From Opitutia bacterium ISCC 52 (GTDB taxonomy: Bacteria > Verrucomicrobiota > Verrucomicrobiia > Opitutales > UBA2995), in the NCBI GenBank assembly GCA_014529675.2, contig CP076040.1:1116001-1180000 (forward strand): a stretch of 64,000 nucleotides of DNA. Direction: 5' to 3'. Both the position numbers and the translations under genes were made by a program. Positions within the stretch are counted from its first letter, which is position 1; every line of letters starts with the position of its first letter. The notes below the pieces were generated by a model. It was not told where the DNA came from. It was given only the letters and a program-made list of their open reading frames with translations, and ran no database searches. Shown here piece after piece: positions 46,454 to 55,721 of this stretch.

Positions 46454-46768
46454 TTGCTTTTGTCTTTTCTTCTATCGGTGTTTTCTAACGAAGCGGCTCG
46501 TGCATACTACAAGTGAATGTATTGCTTTCGAAATTCAACAAAGTCCTCAGTGTCACATTGAGTATGAATGGTCATGCGTTTGCGATAAGGAATGTAATTT
46601 CCAATGTACCAAGCGTCATTGCGATAGTAGCAGAAGTTACTGGGATTCAGCATCAACTAAACGGTACCCATTTGTATACTTAAATTAAAAACGGGGTTAC
46701 GGTCGAATAATTCGGTTTGCATCCCCCTTGTCCAAGAATCTGGTAGTCGTTTTCTTAGTTCACGCTAC
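46454..46768. other. Gene-free 315-bp stretch
   Basis: No supported gene is present on either strand. Short open frames here have no recognisable content. It separates the start of the SDR gene from the end of the Gfo/Idh/MocA gene and should contain the promoter of the SDR-yheU transcript. I see no clear terminator or repeat. Confidence 0.5.
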
Positions 46769-48085
46769 TTACACTTTTGCTAGCTTCCAAGCTCCACGGA
46801 ATTCCCTTTGTTTCAATAGGTCGTTGGCTCCTTTATCGTTCTTGAATCGCTCTCGCTCAGAATCCCACTTCAGTGTTCGGCTCGTCTTAACCGCGATATG
46901 GGCAATCTGACAAAGGGTGTCTGATTGCATGGCAGTATCGATATCGCAGATGGCTCGTTTGTTTTCCTTGATGGCCCTTATGAAATTCCCCTCATGATGG
47001 GTACTCATAGGTAGCCGGATGGGCATGGTACCGGCCTTGTTTAAAGGATCTCTCTGTAAGTTCAAATCCGCTTCCAAACTACCGCGAGTTACAAAAAGTG
47101 AGTCGTCCTCTCCCACAAATCGAAGTCCATGTTTTTTGTCGGATGGGGGACCTACAAATTTTATGGGCGGTGCCTGGTCGTATTTGAACTCAACATTCCA
47201 GTTTAAGATCGCGTCGCAGCTTCCTGTTTTTGGAAAACTACCGGTTCCTCGAATTTCAGTCGGTCCCTTTGAGTAATGACCCGTTAACCATTGCGCGATA
47301 TCCATATGGTGGATACCCCAACATGATATCATACCCAGCGAGAAATTTGTCATGTTCTCATGATACGCGCGTTTCAATTTGGTTTCGTTAAAATCCGTTA
47401 CAGGAGCCGGACCTATCCATTGGTCGTAGTCCACATAGTCGGGAACGGCTTGCTTAGGCAGATCTTCTGCGACCATACCGCCCGGCACCGCAACCTGAAT
47501 CTCTTTCAGCTTTCCTAATCTGCCGTTCAGTGCCAATTCACAAGCCCAACGGAATTTGAGTTCTGAGCGCTGTTGTGTTCCAAACTGAAATACGACGCCC
47601 TTCTTCTTAACGGCCTTCTGCACGCGTTTGGCTTCTTCGAATGACATCGCCATCGGCTTTTCGTGGAAAATATGTTTCCCATTCAATATGGCGTCCAAGG
47701 AAGGAATACTGTGCCAGTGCACTGGTAAGGCCATCAACACCGCGTCAATGGAAGGATCTGCGTTAAACGCTTTGAAGTCGGAATAGACCTTTACGTCTGA
47801 AGTGCCATAGGTCTCAGCAATTTTGTCTTTAGCGGTTGAGATATTTCGCTGGTTGACGTCACAAAGGGTAGTTACACGAACATCATCCAATCCAAGGAAA
47901 TTGACCAAATCAGCTCTGCCTCGAGCACCCGCACCCAAAACGCCCAAAGTGATTTTATTGGAGGGTGATACCTGTCCGTTCAATCCCAGCACATGGCCAG
48001 GAATGATTTGAGGCGCTATGCCGGCAGCCAAGGTGGCCTTGAGGAACTTGCGCCTGTTCACGCAACTTGGTTTAAATTTTTTCAT
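46769..48085 (-). CDS. Tat-exported Gfo/Idh/MocA oxidoreductase
   Basis: Start ATG 48085 places a Tat leader at the N-terminus (MKKFKPSCVNRRKFLKATLAAG); the frame is open to 48130. The 438-residue product has a Rossmann motif (ITLGVLGAGARGRADLVNF), VLMALPVHWHSIPSLDAILNGKHIFHEKPMAMSFEEA with the catalytic lysine in EKP, and the PVC-typical SCWGIHHMDIAQWLTGHY. Such enzymes oxidise or reduce sugars with tightly bound NAD(P), including at carbon 3, and are often linked to DUF1080/ThuA proteins. It is not directly adjacent to either DUF1080 gene here. Confidence 0.92.
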   Translation of the reverse strand: MKKFKPSCVNRRKFLKATLAAGIAPQIIPGHVLGLNGQVSPSNKITLGVLGAGARGRADLVNFLGLDDVRVTTLCDVNQRNISTAKDKIAETYGTSDVKVYSDFKAFNADPSIDAVLMALPVHWHSIPSLDAILNGKHIFHEKPMAMSFEEAKRVQKAVKKKGVVFQFGTQQRSELKFRWACELALNGRLGKLKEIQVAVPGGMVAEDLPKQAVPDYVDYDQWIGPAPVTDFNETKLKRAYHENMTNFSLGMISCWGIHHMDIAQWLTGHYSKGPTEIRGTGSFPKTGSCDAILNWNVEFKYDQAPPIKFVGPPSDKKHGLRFVGEDDSLFVTRGSLEADLNLQRDPLNKAGTMPIRLPMSTHHEGNFIRAIKENKRAICDIDTAMQSDTLCQIAHIAVKTSRTLKWDSERERFKNDKGANDLLKQREFRGAWKLAKV

Positions 48086-48227
48086 GACCCAAATACTATC
48101 GAATTCAGTAGGAGGAGTCAACCTCGCCATCGATGAGTGTTTGGATAAGAGATTCGGCTCCGTTCATTGCGTTCTAGGATGATTAATTTAACAATCCAGG
48201 GCTACTCCTGAGACGCTCTTCTGCAGG

Positions 48228-50177
48228 TCATGTCCCATTCGGGTACTTGAAGTTGATATTAGAAATACTTCCCTGATATCGGTTTGGTACTTCGTAATCC
48301 CCAATCGGATCACCCGTATCTGCCCCAATTTGGATGGTGTCAGATGGTTCATTTGAAATTATTCCGGTTTTGGTTCGACCCACCAAATCTTTGTTTATCT
48401 TAAAGAACACTTCTCCATTTGCATTCCACTTAACTTCTATATCTGAATTTTGTTCCAAAGGCGTTTCGGCCACCATAATCTCGCGATCGCCATTCGCACA
48501 AACCGCAAGGGTAGGCTTCCCATTCTTGAGATAAATACTAAATCCATTGTCGCGATCACCGTGGGCAAAGATAACTCCGCTATCAGTATCTGCAGTCACG
48601 GTTCCATTAAACTGAAGGTTGCGGCCATGAGCGATTTTGGGTGCACGAAACGCCGGAAGATCAAGCCATGATTTTCCCTTAAACCACAAATGGTTTTGAT
48701 CACTATTCACACCATGGTTCTTGAAGCGTAATAGTTGATTACCAGCCATGATGGCGACTGTAGGTCCAGGGGCCGTGAGTGCTTCGTCTGCATCGTAATC
48801 AAATCCGATCTCGTGGGCCCATTTTGCAACTTGGGACGACATAGCTGTGGCGCGCTCCGGTTGCTTCTGGAACAGGTTCATAGTTTCACCTTCATCCGCT
48901 TCAAGGTCGTAGAGCTGAGCTTCGCTCCCATCCGGATTAACCATGAATTTCCACCGACCATCTCGCATGGAGAAGGTCGGGCTTTGGTACTCGCTCCTCC
49001 CACCTTTCAGTAGTGCATGAGGGTGACCATACTGCCAGAAAACGGGCTCGGGTCGCCTGGATGGTTTTCCCAGCAATACATCGCTGCGATCGACACCATC
49101 CAAGTTTTCCTCAATTGGCACTCCCACGAAGCGACACAAAGTTGGAGACATATCAATCGCACTCACGACACTTGTCGTGTCTTCAATCCCCGCAGGTATC
49201 GTACCTTTCCACCGTGCAATAAAAGGCATACGGACACCCCCTTCAAATAAGGACCATTTTCGTCCATGATAAGGGCCAGTGAATCCGGCAGGGTATCCAC
49301 CATACTGATACTTATTTGGCCAATCGGTTGGGCCATTGTCGCTGGTAAAGATAATAAGGGTCTCTTCCGTGAGTCCGAGCCTTTCGATGGCTTCGACGAC
49401 GCGCCCAATTTGACGATCCAATTCTTCCAACACGGCAAGAAAATCTCGTTCCGGAGGGTGATTCGATACAGGTTCATATTTATCGGCAGTACCGGGGAAG
49501 GGTTCGTGCTTGTCGTGAACATCATTGGGAAACAGGCGTACATAAAACGGCTGATTCTTGTGTCGTTTTATGAAATCAATCGTGCGATCTACCTGTATCT
49601 GAATTCGCTCCCAGCGAGTGCAAGGTATTATTTCTCCATGGCCCAGTTCACGCGCTCGAGCAACACCGTTGGGATTAGAAATAAGCCGATCTCCTAAACC
49701 CTCAAAGGAAACCAATGATTCATCAAAGCCATATGCTTGAGGCAGTGGAGCATCGTCCACATCTCGACCACCTCCCATATGCCACTTTCCAAAATGGGCT
49801 GTGGCATAGCCGGCTGCCTTTAATTTCTTAGCGGTCGTCGGGGCGGAAGGATCGAGGTAGTTGGCCATCCCGCGGTTAGCATTCCCCGCACGCGAGTTGA
49901 GGAAGGAATGGATTTTCCAGCGTCCTTGATACTGTCCGGTCGTGAGAGCCACCCGTGAGGCTGAACAGATCGGAGAGTTTACATAAAAATTGGTCAGTTT
50001 GATTCCTTCTTCTGCCAATTGATCTATATGCGGCGTTTTCATTAGAGGATTTCCAAAACAGCTCGGATCCGCGAAACCCATATCATCGATAAATATAAAG
50101 AGTATGTTGGGCTTTGCGTATGCCGGCGCAAATAGCGTGATTGAATAGGCTATCAAGAATAGGGCTTTAATTTTCAT
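48228..50177 (-). CDS. Exported type I sulfatase with C-terminal lectin-like domain
   Basis: The 649-residue protein has a leader ending PAYA (about residue 21) and PNILFIFIDDMGFAD. The predicted formylglycine cysteine is C71 in SPICSASRVALTTGQ (C-S-A-S-R). Further sites are HFGKWHMGGGRDVDDAPLP, DVHDKHEPFP, IFTSDNGPTDWP and WSLFEGGVRMPFIARW. After the sulfatase tail (YDLEADEGETMNLF) an extra domain of about 150 residues (from NQLLRFKNHGVNSD to the end; NLQFNGTVTADTDSGVIFAHG) resembles a concanavalin/LamG-like sandwich, suggesting glycan binding. It lies 23 bp after the next sulfatase on the same strand. Confidence 0.93.
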   Translation of the reverse strand: MKIKALFLIAYSITLFAPAYAKPNILFIFIDDMGFADPSCFGNPLMKTPHIDQLAEEGIKLTNFYVNSPICSASRVALTTGQYQGRWKIHSFLNSRAGNANRGMANYLDPSAPTTAKKLKAAGYATAHFGKWHMGGGRDVDDAPLPQAYGFDESLVSFEGLGDRLISNPNGVARARELGHGEIIPCTRWERIQIQVDRTIDFIKRHKNQPFYVRLFPNDVHDKHEPFPGTADKYEPVSNHPPERDFLAVLEELDRQIGRVVEAIERLGLTEETLIIFTSDNGPTDWPNKYQYGGYPAGFTGPYHGRKWSLFEGGVRMPFIARWKGTIPAGIEDTTSVVSAIDMSPTLCRFVGVPIEENLDGVDRSDVLLGKPSRRPEPVFWQYGHPHALLKGGRSEYQSPTFSMRDGRWKFMVNPDGSEAQLYDLEADEGETMNLFQKQPERATAMSSQVAKWAHEIGFDYDADEALTAPGPTVAIMAGNQLLRFKNHGVNSDQNHLWFKGKSWLDLPAFRAPKIAHGRNLQFNGTVTADTDSGVIFAHGDRDNGFSIYLKNGKPTLAVCANGDREIMVAETPLEQNSDIEVKWNANGEVFFKINKDLVGRTKTGIISNEPSDTIQIGADTGDPIGDYEVPNRYQGSISNINFKYPNGT

Positions 50178-50200
50178 TCTCTGTGGTATGGTACTTGTAT

Positions 50201-52417
50201 CTAGTCAAACTTGAGAGTCGGACCTACCGGAAGTCGATACTTCAAGTAATCTTCATGCATGTCGGAAAATGATGGCAGGGGTTGTCGGCTATTTACTTTG
50301 TCACGAACTAAAACGCTTCGCACTATTTCTACCGAATTCGACAGTAGAGGAGAGAGGCCATCAAATGAAACTGGATCATGAAACTGATCTCCATCCCCAG
50401 CCTCCGTCGACTGGGTAAGTAGGTAAGTGGAGTTCTTTTTCAGTTGGACCCGATCCATCAGTTTCAAATAACGAAACTCACCTTCGAGAAAGCCAGGATT
50501 GCCAGCCTCAAGTTGTACCGAGGCAATTTCCTTAACTCTCGCTTCGTTTAGTTCGAAGAGCTTAATAATATGCGGAGCCGCCAACGTGCTCTTTTTCCCG
50601 CCGGGAATGGATGGTGAATCCCGATCGAGCTCGGTTGGAACATTTCGGGCAGGACGCACAGGAATATCTTTATCGTGGTCGTCCCACATGCCGAGGTGAG
50701 ATACATTCCTCGTTTTAAGCATCCGGAATTCGTACCCTATGTGACCGCTGATATCGTTTCGCAAGTTATGCCAACCATCATCTTTAATCAGCTCGTTGTC
50801 ATCTTTAATGACCAGGTCTCGAGCATATCCGCGATTATGAATTTTTAATAGGCGTTCACCCATCGCTATGGCTTCCTTGCTCGGCGGCTCGTCCTTGAAA
50901 TCACCCTCTTCATACGGATTAGTCGCCAGATCATATAGGATGGCGTAATCCAGACCACCAAGACTTCCACCTTTAATAGACGGATTTGCCAGCCCTCCAT
51001 TGAGCACCAGTTTTTTCGAGCCCACACGAATCGCTAGAGCATCATTCAGATAGGGTGTCCCTAAATTGCAGAAGAATACTCTCGGGCGTAGATCCTCAAT
51101 CTTTGCCTCACCACTCCAGTAAGCGAGGGAATCATGGCTGTCCCGCGCTTCATTGGGGCCAAGTTCGTGGCCCACTACTGATGCAATGGTTGCATAGAGG
51201 TCTGTATGGGAAAAAAGAGTACGGTTCAGTCCACTTTCTAACTTGTCTTTCCAGTAGACCATAAACGGAACGCGGTGTCCTCCTTCCCAGATCTTCGCTT
51301 TCTTTCCTCGTAAGCCACCACTTTGTTGTACTCTGACATTATTCTCCACGCCCGTTAGATTGGGGCCGTTGTCACTTGTAAATATGATCAAGGTATTTTC
51401 GATCAGCTTGTGACCCACCCAGCGAGGATCATCCGTGCTACGCAACGCAGCTAATAATTTGCCAAAGATCACATCGTTTTCCCACACCATGTCATCGCGA
51501 TCCGAACCCTGAGTCCCATCAGAATAGCGACTCTCTCCCTTAATTTTTGTGCCACCAACTATTTCAGGAACAGCAAATTGACCCCCTACGTTTCGTTGGT
51601 TGTGATTCGCGTTGGGGACGAAATAGAGGAAGAACGGTTTTTCTCCCTCCTGCGCACGCTGATCAATATAGCTCTCAATTGCCTTCAGGTAACGAGGGCC
51701 CAGATCCCGTAGGTCCCAACCCGGTTCGGCCAGAATCTTAGCTTCACGTTTCTTCATGCCGATGAGCTTCATCGTACTGCGGTCGCTATGCGAATAACCG
51801 TCGTTAACGAGTATTACCCGAGGTTCATTGTCGAGGGGATCCTCGGTATTACCTGCGACTCCATAATATTCGTCAAAACCATGATGGGTTGGACCGTCCA
51901 GCATCGGTTTTGTGAAATCCACATCGTGAAAATAAAAATTTGTAGCTGGTTCTCCGTCTCCATTGTCAAAGTCGATTCCGACATGATACTTGCCGATCCC
52001 CATGGTATGATAGCCTCGCTCCTTTAACATCCCGGGTAGGGTGGGCATCTCCTTGTGAATCATCGGCGGGTTTGGTCCGTGCGGCAACCAGCCTTGGTGT
52101 TTCAGGTAGGCACGGTGAGCAAAGCGTCCAGTAAGCAAGGAATATCGGGTTGAGCTACACATGGATGCAGGTGCGTGTGCATCAGTAAAAACCATCGCCT
52201 GCTTGGAAAATGCTTCAAGCTGAGGGGTCTTCAGCGTTTTACTGATAGGAGCCGTATGCTTCATTAGCCGCACTCCCAAGTAGGCACTGGTATCGCCGAT
52301 TCCCATGTCGTCAGCCATTACCAGAACGATATTCGGCTTCTCCGGGCGCTCCATCGACTCTGCTGACAACGGATGCAATATTAACGCAAACATCAGCAAA
52401 CTCTTCAAACGATTCAT
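50201..52417 (-). CDS. Large exported type I sulfatase with atypical CSSTR motif
   Basis: Start ATG 52417 (MNRLKSLLMFALILHPLSAES) gives a good leader; ATG 52429 adds four residues. The product has 738 residues. It shows PNIVLVMADDMGIGD and the active-site cysteine C87 in ASMCSSTRYSLLTGRF. The motif is C-S-S-T-R, with serine at the +2 position where proline or alanine is usual. Further sites are GIGKYHVGIDFDNGDGE, FVPNANHNQRN, IFTSDNGPNLTG and LRGKKAKIWEGGHRVPFMVYW. About 180 extra C-terminal residues follow the usual end. It is co-directional with the next sulfatase, 23 bp apart. Confidence 0.91.
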   Translation of the reverse strand: MNRLKSLLMFALILHPLSAESMERPEKPNIVLVMADDMGIGDTSAYLGVRLMKHTAPISKTLKTPQLEAFSKQAMVFTDAHAPASMCSSTRYSLLTGRFAHRAYLKHQGWLPHGPNPPMIHKEMPTLPGMLKERGYHTMGIGKYHVGIDFDNGDGEPATNFYFHDVDFTKPMLDGPTHHGFDEYYGVAGNTEDPLDNEPRVILVNDGYSHSDRSTMKLIGMKKREAKILAEPGWDLRDLGPRYLKAIESYIDQRAQEGEKPFFLYFVPNANHNQRNVGGQFAVPEIVGGTKIKGESRYSDGTQGSDRDDMVWENDVIFGKLLAALRSTDDPRWVGHKLIENTLIIFTSDNGPNLTGVENNVRVQQSGGLRGKKAKIWEGGHRVPFMVYWKDKLESGLNRTLFSHTDLYATIASVVGHELGPNEARDSHDSLAYWSGEAKIEDLRPRVFFCNLGTPYLNDALAIRVGSKKLVLNGGLANPSIKGGSLGGLDYAILYDLATNPYEEGDFKDEPPSKEAIAMGERLLKIHNRGYARDLVIKDDNELIKDDGWHNLRNDISGHIGYEFRMLKTRNVSHLGMWDDHDKDIPVRPARNVPTELDRDSPSIPGGKKSTLAAPHIIKLFELNEARVKEIASVQLEAGNPGFLEGEFRYLKLMDRVQLKKNSTYLLTQSTEAGDGDQFHDPVSFDGLSPLLSNSVEIVRSVLVRDKVNSRQPLPSFSDMHEDYLKYRLPVGPTLKFD

Positions 52418-52572
52418 TCCGCTAATCATTTAGGCGATGCTATAACTTCTCAATAAGAACTATTCCCAAAGTCAAAATAGTTTGAACCGTCGTATCAATA
52501 GCCTCGTTGCGGGCAAGGGCCGAGTGGGTGTCCGTCAATTTCGATCTTACTTGGGTACGCTATGACTTATAA

Positions 52573-53691
52573 TTAGTGGCTTGAAGCTGTACGCTTTATC
52601 TTTCCTATGCAGGCTGCCATTTCATCCGTCTGCTCTTCAATTGAGGACACTAGCTTCAACTGCGTACGGCATCGGTCCAAGTTGTGACTTTCTCGATGCG
52701 TTTTGAAATACAGGTCACCCTCAAGGTAGTCGGTTAGGAAACGGATACCAATCTCCAGGGTGATCAGTTTCCCAGAAAAAGGTAGGAGTTCTAATTCTCG
52801 AGGAGTCAGAAAGTCGCCTGCAGATTCAAGATATCCTTGAGCCAGCGCTTGGAACATCTCCGGGCGCACAACGACTTTTGAGAGATCCTGTTCATCTTCC
52901 AGGGCGGGACTGGTGGATGTGCGGATCAGGTCTCCGAAATCATAGAGCGCCGAGCCGGGCATCACGGTATCAAGATCGATCACGCAGATGCCTTCCTGGG
53001 TTTCGTCGTCGATCATGACATTGTTGAGCTTCGTATCATTGTGTGTGATACGCTCTGGGATGTTGCCATCGTTGATGCCGTCGATGATGATGCGTGTCTC
53101 GGATTCCCTTTGAGTGATAAACTCAATTTCGGCCTGCACGTCGTTGGCACGGTTCTGAGTATCCGCTTCAATGGCGGCGACCAAGGTCTGATAGCGCTGT
53201 ACCGTGTTATGAAAGTCAGGGATCGTTTCTTTCAATCGTTCGCCGGGAATATCGACTAAGAGCTTTTGGAAATTTCCGAAGGCTCGCGCCGCTTCAAAGG
53301 CTTGCTTCTCATTCTCCACAACGTCGTAGGTCTTGGCTTTCTCAATGAAGATATACACCCTCCAGTAAGCGCCTTCATCGTCGACTACGTAAGCCTGGTT
53401 ACTTGCGGATGGAATCAAAGTCAGGGCACGTCGAGATGCATCATCGATATCGGCCAGGCGGTCATGCGAGTGCGAGAGGACCCGAGAGACATTATCCATC
53501 AACAATGCTGGATCTTTAAAAATGTTATGGTTTATGCGCTGAAAAATGTAACGCATGGGAGTGCCGCCCTGATTATACTCTGCTGCAAAGGTATCATTGA
53601 TATGGCCTCCTCCGTAAGGAATTGCATTCATGAATTCTCCGTGAATGCGGAACTGTTTCCCTACCGTTTTGATGTGTTCTTTGCTTACCAT
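52573..53691 (-). CDS. nahK: N-acetylhexosamine 1-kinase-like phosphotransferase
   Basis: The 372-residue protein follows bifidobacterial NahK along its length: PYGGGHINDTFAAEY, YIFQRINHNIFKDPALLMDNVSRV, WRVYIFIEKAKTYDVV, AFGNFQKLLVDIPGERLKETIPDFH, the catalytic RITHNDTKLNNVMIDD, IDLDTVMPGSALYDFGDLIRTSTSPALEDEQDLSKV and ELLPFSGKLITLEIGIRFLTDYLEGDLYF. NahK phosphorylates the anomeric hydroxyl of GlcNAc/GalNAc (and some other hexoses) using ATP. It is cytoplasmic. A sugar-nucleotide-like epimerase/dehydrogenase lies 89 bp upstream, which supports a role in amino-sugar salvage. Confidence 0.85.
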   Translation of the reverse strand: MVSKEHIKTVGKQFRIHGEFMNAIPYGGGHINDTFAAEYNQGGTPMRYIFQRINHNIFKDPALLMDNVSRVLSHSHDRLADIDDASRRALTLIPSASNQAYVVDDEGAYWRVYIFIEKAKTYDVVENEKQAFEAARAFGNFQKLLVDIPGERLKETIPDFHNTVQRYQTLVAAIEADTQNRANDVQAEIEFITQRESETRIIIDGINDGNIPERITHNDTKLNNVMIDDETQEGICVIDLDTVMPGSALYDFGDLIRTSTSPALEDEQDLSKVVVRPEMFQALAQGYLESAGDFLTPRELELLPFSGKLITLEIGIRFLTDYLEGDLYFKTHRESHNLDRCRTQLKLVSSIEEQTDEMAACIGKIKRTASSH

Positions 53692-53780
53692 CTTCTTGTT
53701 TTGCTATTTGGCTCTAAAACCACTCTGAAAGTCAATAGTGTCAGGTAGTAATGTTGTTGAGGTTACTGAGTGAAGCACAA

Positions 53781-54551
53781 CTAACTTCTATTAAATTGAT
53801 CCAGAAACCGATGCCGCTCCTTGGCGATTTGATCCTGGGGTTGGTAGCCAAGCTCTCGAATCGCTGGGGAGATGTCCAGGAAGCCACGGAAGTCACCGTC
53901 GATGTTGTTGGAGGCGCCGTAGGTAATGAAGAATCTCTTTGGGCCTTCGTAATCAACAGCTAGTCCAAACAGTTGAACCGCATCGCGAGGTGTCAGGAGA
54001 GTGCTGCAATAACGTAGGCAATCGACTTCGGAATTCCCAGTAAAGGAACCAATGCGAAGGCTGATGAAGCGCATGCCTGCAGTATTCACTAAATTACGGC
54101 CAGCCACTTCCGCCATGCTCTTCATAGCGGCGTACCAACCGTCAGGGTTTATCTGGTCGACTGTGGAGAAAATTGGAGGGTCATTTGCATGCTCGTTCCA
54201 GCCAGTGATATGATTGGTACTGGCGAATACGATTTTTCGGATACCTGCTTCCTGTGCGAGTTGAAAGAGGCGCATATTGATACCGATGTCGGTAAGCTCG
54301 AGAGTGTCCTGTCCAACATTATTTGAGGGAATGTAAGCTAAGTGTACGAGCACATCCTGGTCCCCGCACAATGCCTTCGCAAAGTCGTAATCTTTGATGT
54401 CACCCATTTCGCAGCGCGAGCTTGCGCCTTCTATGGGTCTGCAATCGGTGAGAGTCAGTTCGTAGCAGACTTCTAATTCCCAGGCTTTCCACAGGGTGGT
54501 GCCGACTAGACCGGCCGCTCCGGTGACTAAGACGCGAGATTTGTTTTTCAT
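53781..54551 (-). CDS. NAD-dependent epimerase/dehydratase, uronate-dehydrogenase-like
   Basis: The 256-residue protein is an extended SDR: RVLVTGAAGLVGTTLWKAW (cofactor loop), MGDIKDYDFAKALCGDQDVLVHLAYIPS, VFASTNHITGWNE, and the catalytic Y-x-x-x-K in WYAAMKSMAEVAGR, then FISLRIGSFTG. The short size and the SxNHxxG and RIGS motifs recall uronate dehydrogenases (Udh), which oxidise galacturonate/glucuronate to aldarolactones, though epimerase activity is also possible. It precedes the nahK-like gene by 89 bp on the same strand. Confidence 0.82.
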   Translation of the reverse strand: MKNKSRVLVTGAAGLVGTTLWKAWELEVCYELTLTDCRPIEGASSRCEMGDIKDYDFAKALCGDQDVLVHLAYIPSNNVGQDTLELTDIGINMRLFQLAQEAGIRKIVFASTNHITGWNEHANDPPIFSTVDQINPDGWYAAMKSMAEVAGRNLVNTAGMRFISLRIGSFTGNSEVDCLRYCSTLLTPRDAVQLFGLAVDYEGPKRFFITYGASNNIDGDFRGFLDISPAIRELGYQPQDQIAKERHRFLDQFNRS

Positions 54552-54624
54552 CAGCTTAGTTGGATGTAGTTCGGATAGGTTCTTTTTGCCCCTCGTATTG
54601 AACTTCTTCTATGGTATCGAATCG

Positions 54625-55524
54625 CTACTCGGCCGACTGGGGTGGTATTGATCGAAGATATGCGATCAGTGCTTCCAGGTCCTCGTCGGCTATTTGTTGA
54701 TACCAATAGAAGGGCATGGCGGGTTGCAGCTGCCGTCCATCGCGGCTGCTTGCTTGTGTGATCGCCTTTTTGATTTCCTCATCCGTCCAGGCGCCGATTC
54801 CGTGCTCGGGATGTGGTGAGATATTCGCAGCCATAGCGACGATTTCTATACCATGCGGCTTCACAAATACATTTCCACCCGCGCCGAGTCGGCTTAGATC
54901 GGGACTCCCTTTGACTAGCGGAGTATGGCACTCCATGCAGTGACCTAATTGGTTGGCCACATAAGCACCGTAGGCGACGGTGTCTTTCCGAGAGACGTCG
55001 GGGACACTTTCAACAGGTGGGCCATAGGAGTCGGGTAGGGGGATGTTATAGCTAGATTTTGGCAGCTTATTATGCACCGGAGGGACCGTTCGCAGATACG
55101 CGACGATGGATCTAACGTCGGTGTCTGACATGTCGCGATAGACCCTTATGGGCATGGGTGGTCCGATGACCGTGCCGTCGGGTCGCACACCTTCGCGGAT
55201 GGCTTTAATGATCTCTTCATCGCTCCACGCACCAATTCCGGTTTCGTGGTCCGGCGTGATATTTGGTGAGTAGGCCGTGAACTCAGCTCGGTCGACCTGG
55301 AATGCGCCCGCCAGGTGCATGTCACTGATTGGATGATGGTCGTCCCCCCTCGGCGTGTGGCAGTTGCCACAGGCCACCATGCTATTCACGAGGTAATCCC
55401 CTCGGGCGACCAGTTCCTCTTGCTCATTTGCTTCCGCGCTACTGGAAGAAAGACAAATTACTAGAAGGAGCGTTGGGAGATGCGACTTTGGCTTTGTTGA
55501 TGATTGAGATTTCAATTGTAACAA
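54625..55524 (-). CDS. Exported dihaem cytochrome c
   Basis: The 299-residue protein has a hydrophobic leader (about residues 17-33, LPTLLLVICLSSSSAEA) and two class I cytochrome c domains. Haem-binding motifs are CGNCH (about residue 52) and CMECH (about residue 196). Each is followed by a block such as GAWSDEEIIKAIREGVRPDG or GIGAWTDEEIKKAITQ, and methionine-bearing PPMPIRVYRDMSDTD or PAMPFYWYQQIADED. It probably transfers electrons in the periplasm from a sugar or alcohol dehydrogenase. No dehydrogenase is adjacent except the SDR 73 bp downstream, which is cytoplasmic. Confidence 0.92.
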   Translation of the reverse strand: MLQLKSQSSTKPKSHLPTLLLVICLSSSSAEANEQEELVARGDYLVNSMVACGNCHTPRGDDHHPISDMHLAGAFQVDRAEFTAYSPNITPDHETGIGAWSDEEIIKAIREGVRPDGTVIGPPMPIRVYRDMSDTDVRSIVAYLRTVPPVHNKLPKSSYNIPLPDSYGPPVESVPDVSRKDTVAYGAYVANQLGHCMECHTPLVKGSPDLSRLGAGGNVFVKPHGIEIVAMAANISPHPEHGIGAWTDEEIKKAITQASSRDGRQLQPAMPFYWYQQIADEDLEALIAYLRSIPPQSAE

Positions 55525-55721
55525 TTTTTGTGGGATAAACGTTGAGAGATTAAACGGGGAAATCTCGTTCGAATGATTTGGAGCTGGATGGATAGTTATT
55601 GGATCTTAGTGATGTCATTTTAGCCATTGCAAAAGCTAAGGACCACCAGATTGGATTCCTTCTGTTCTTACAGCTGATCCAGTACTTGCATTTAACTTCT
55701 TAGAAAACATAGCTCATTCCA

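Noticed and set aside
46392-46688. Cysteine-rich 98-codon rightward frame
   Set aside because: It overlaps the start of the SDR gene on the other strand, has no recognisable domain and no supporting context.
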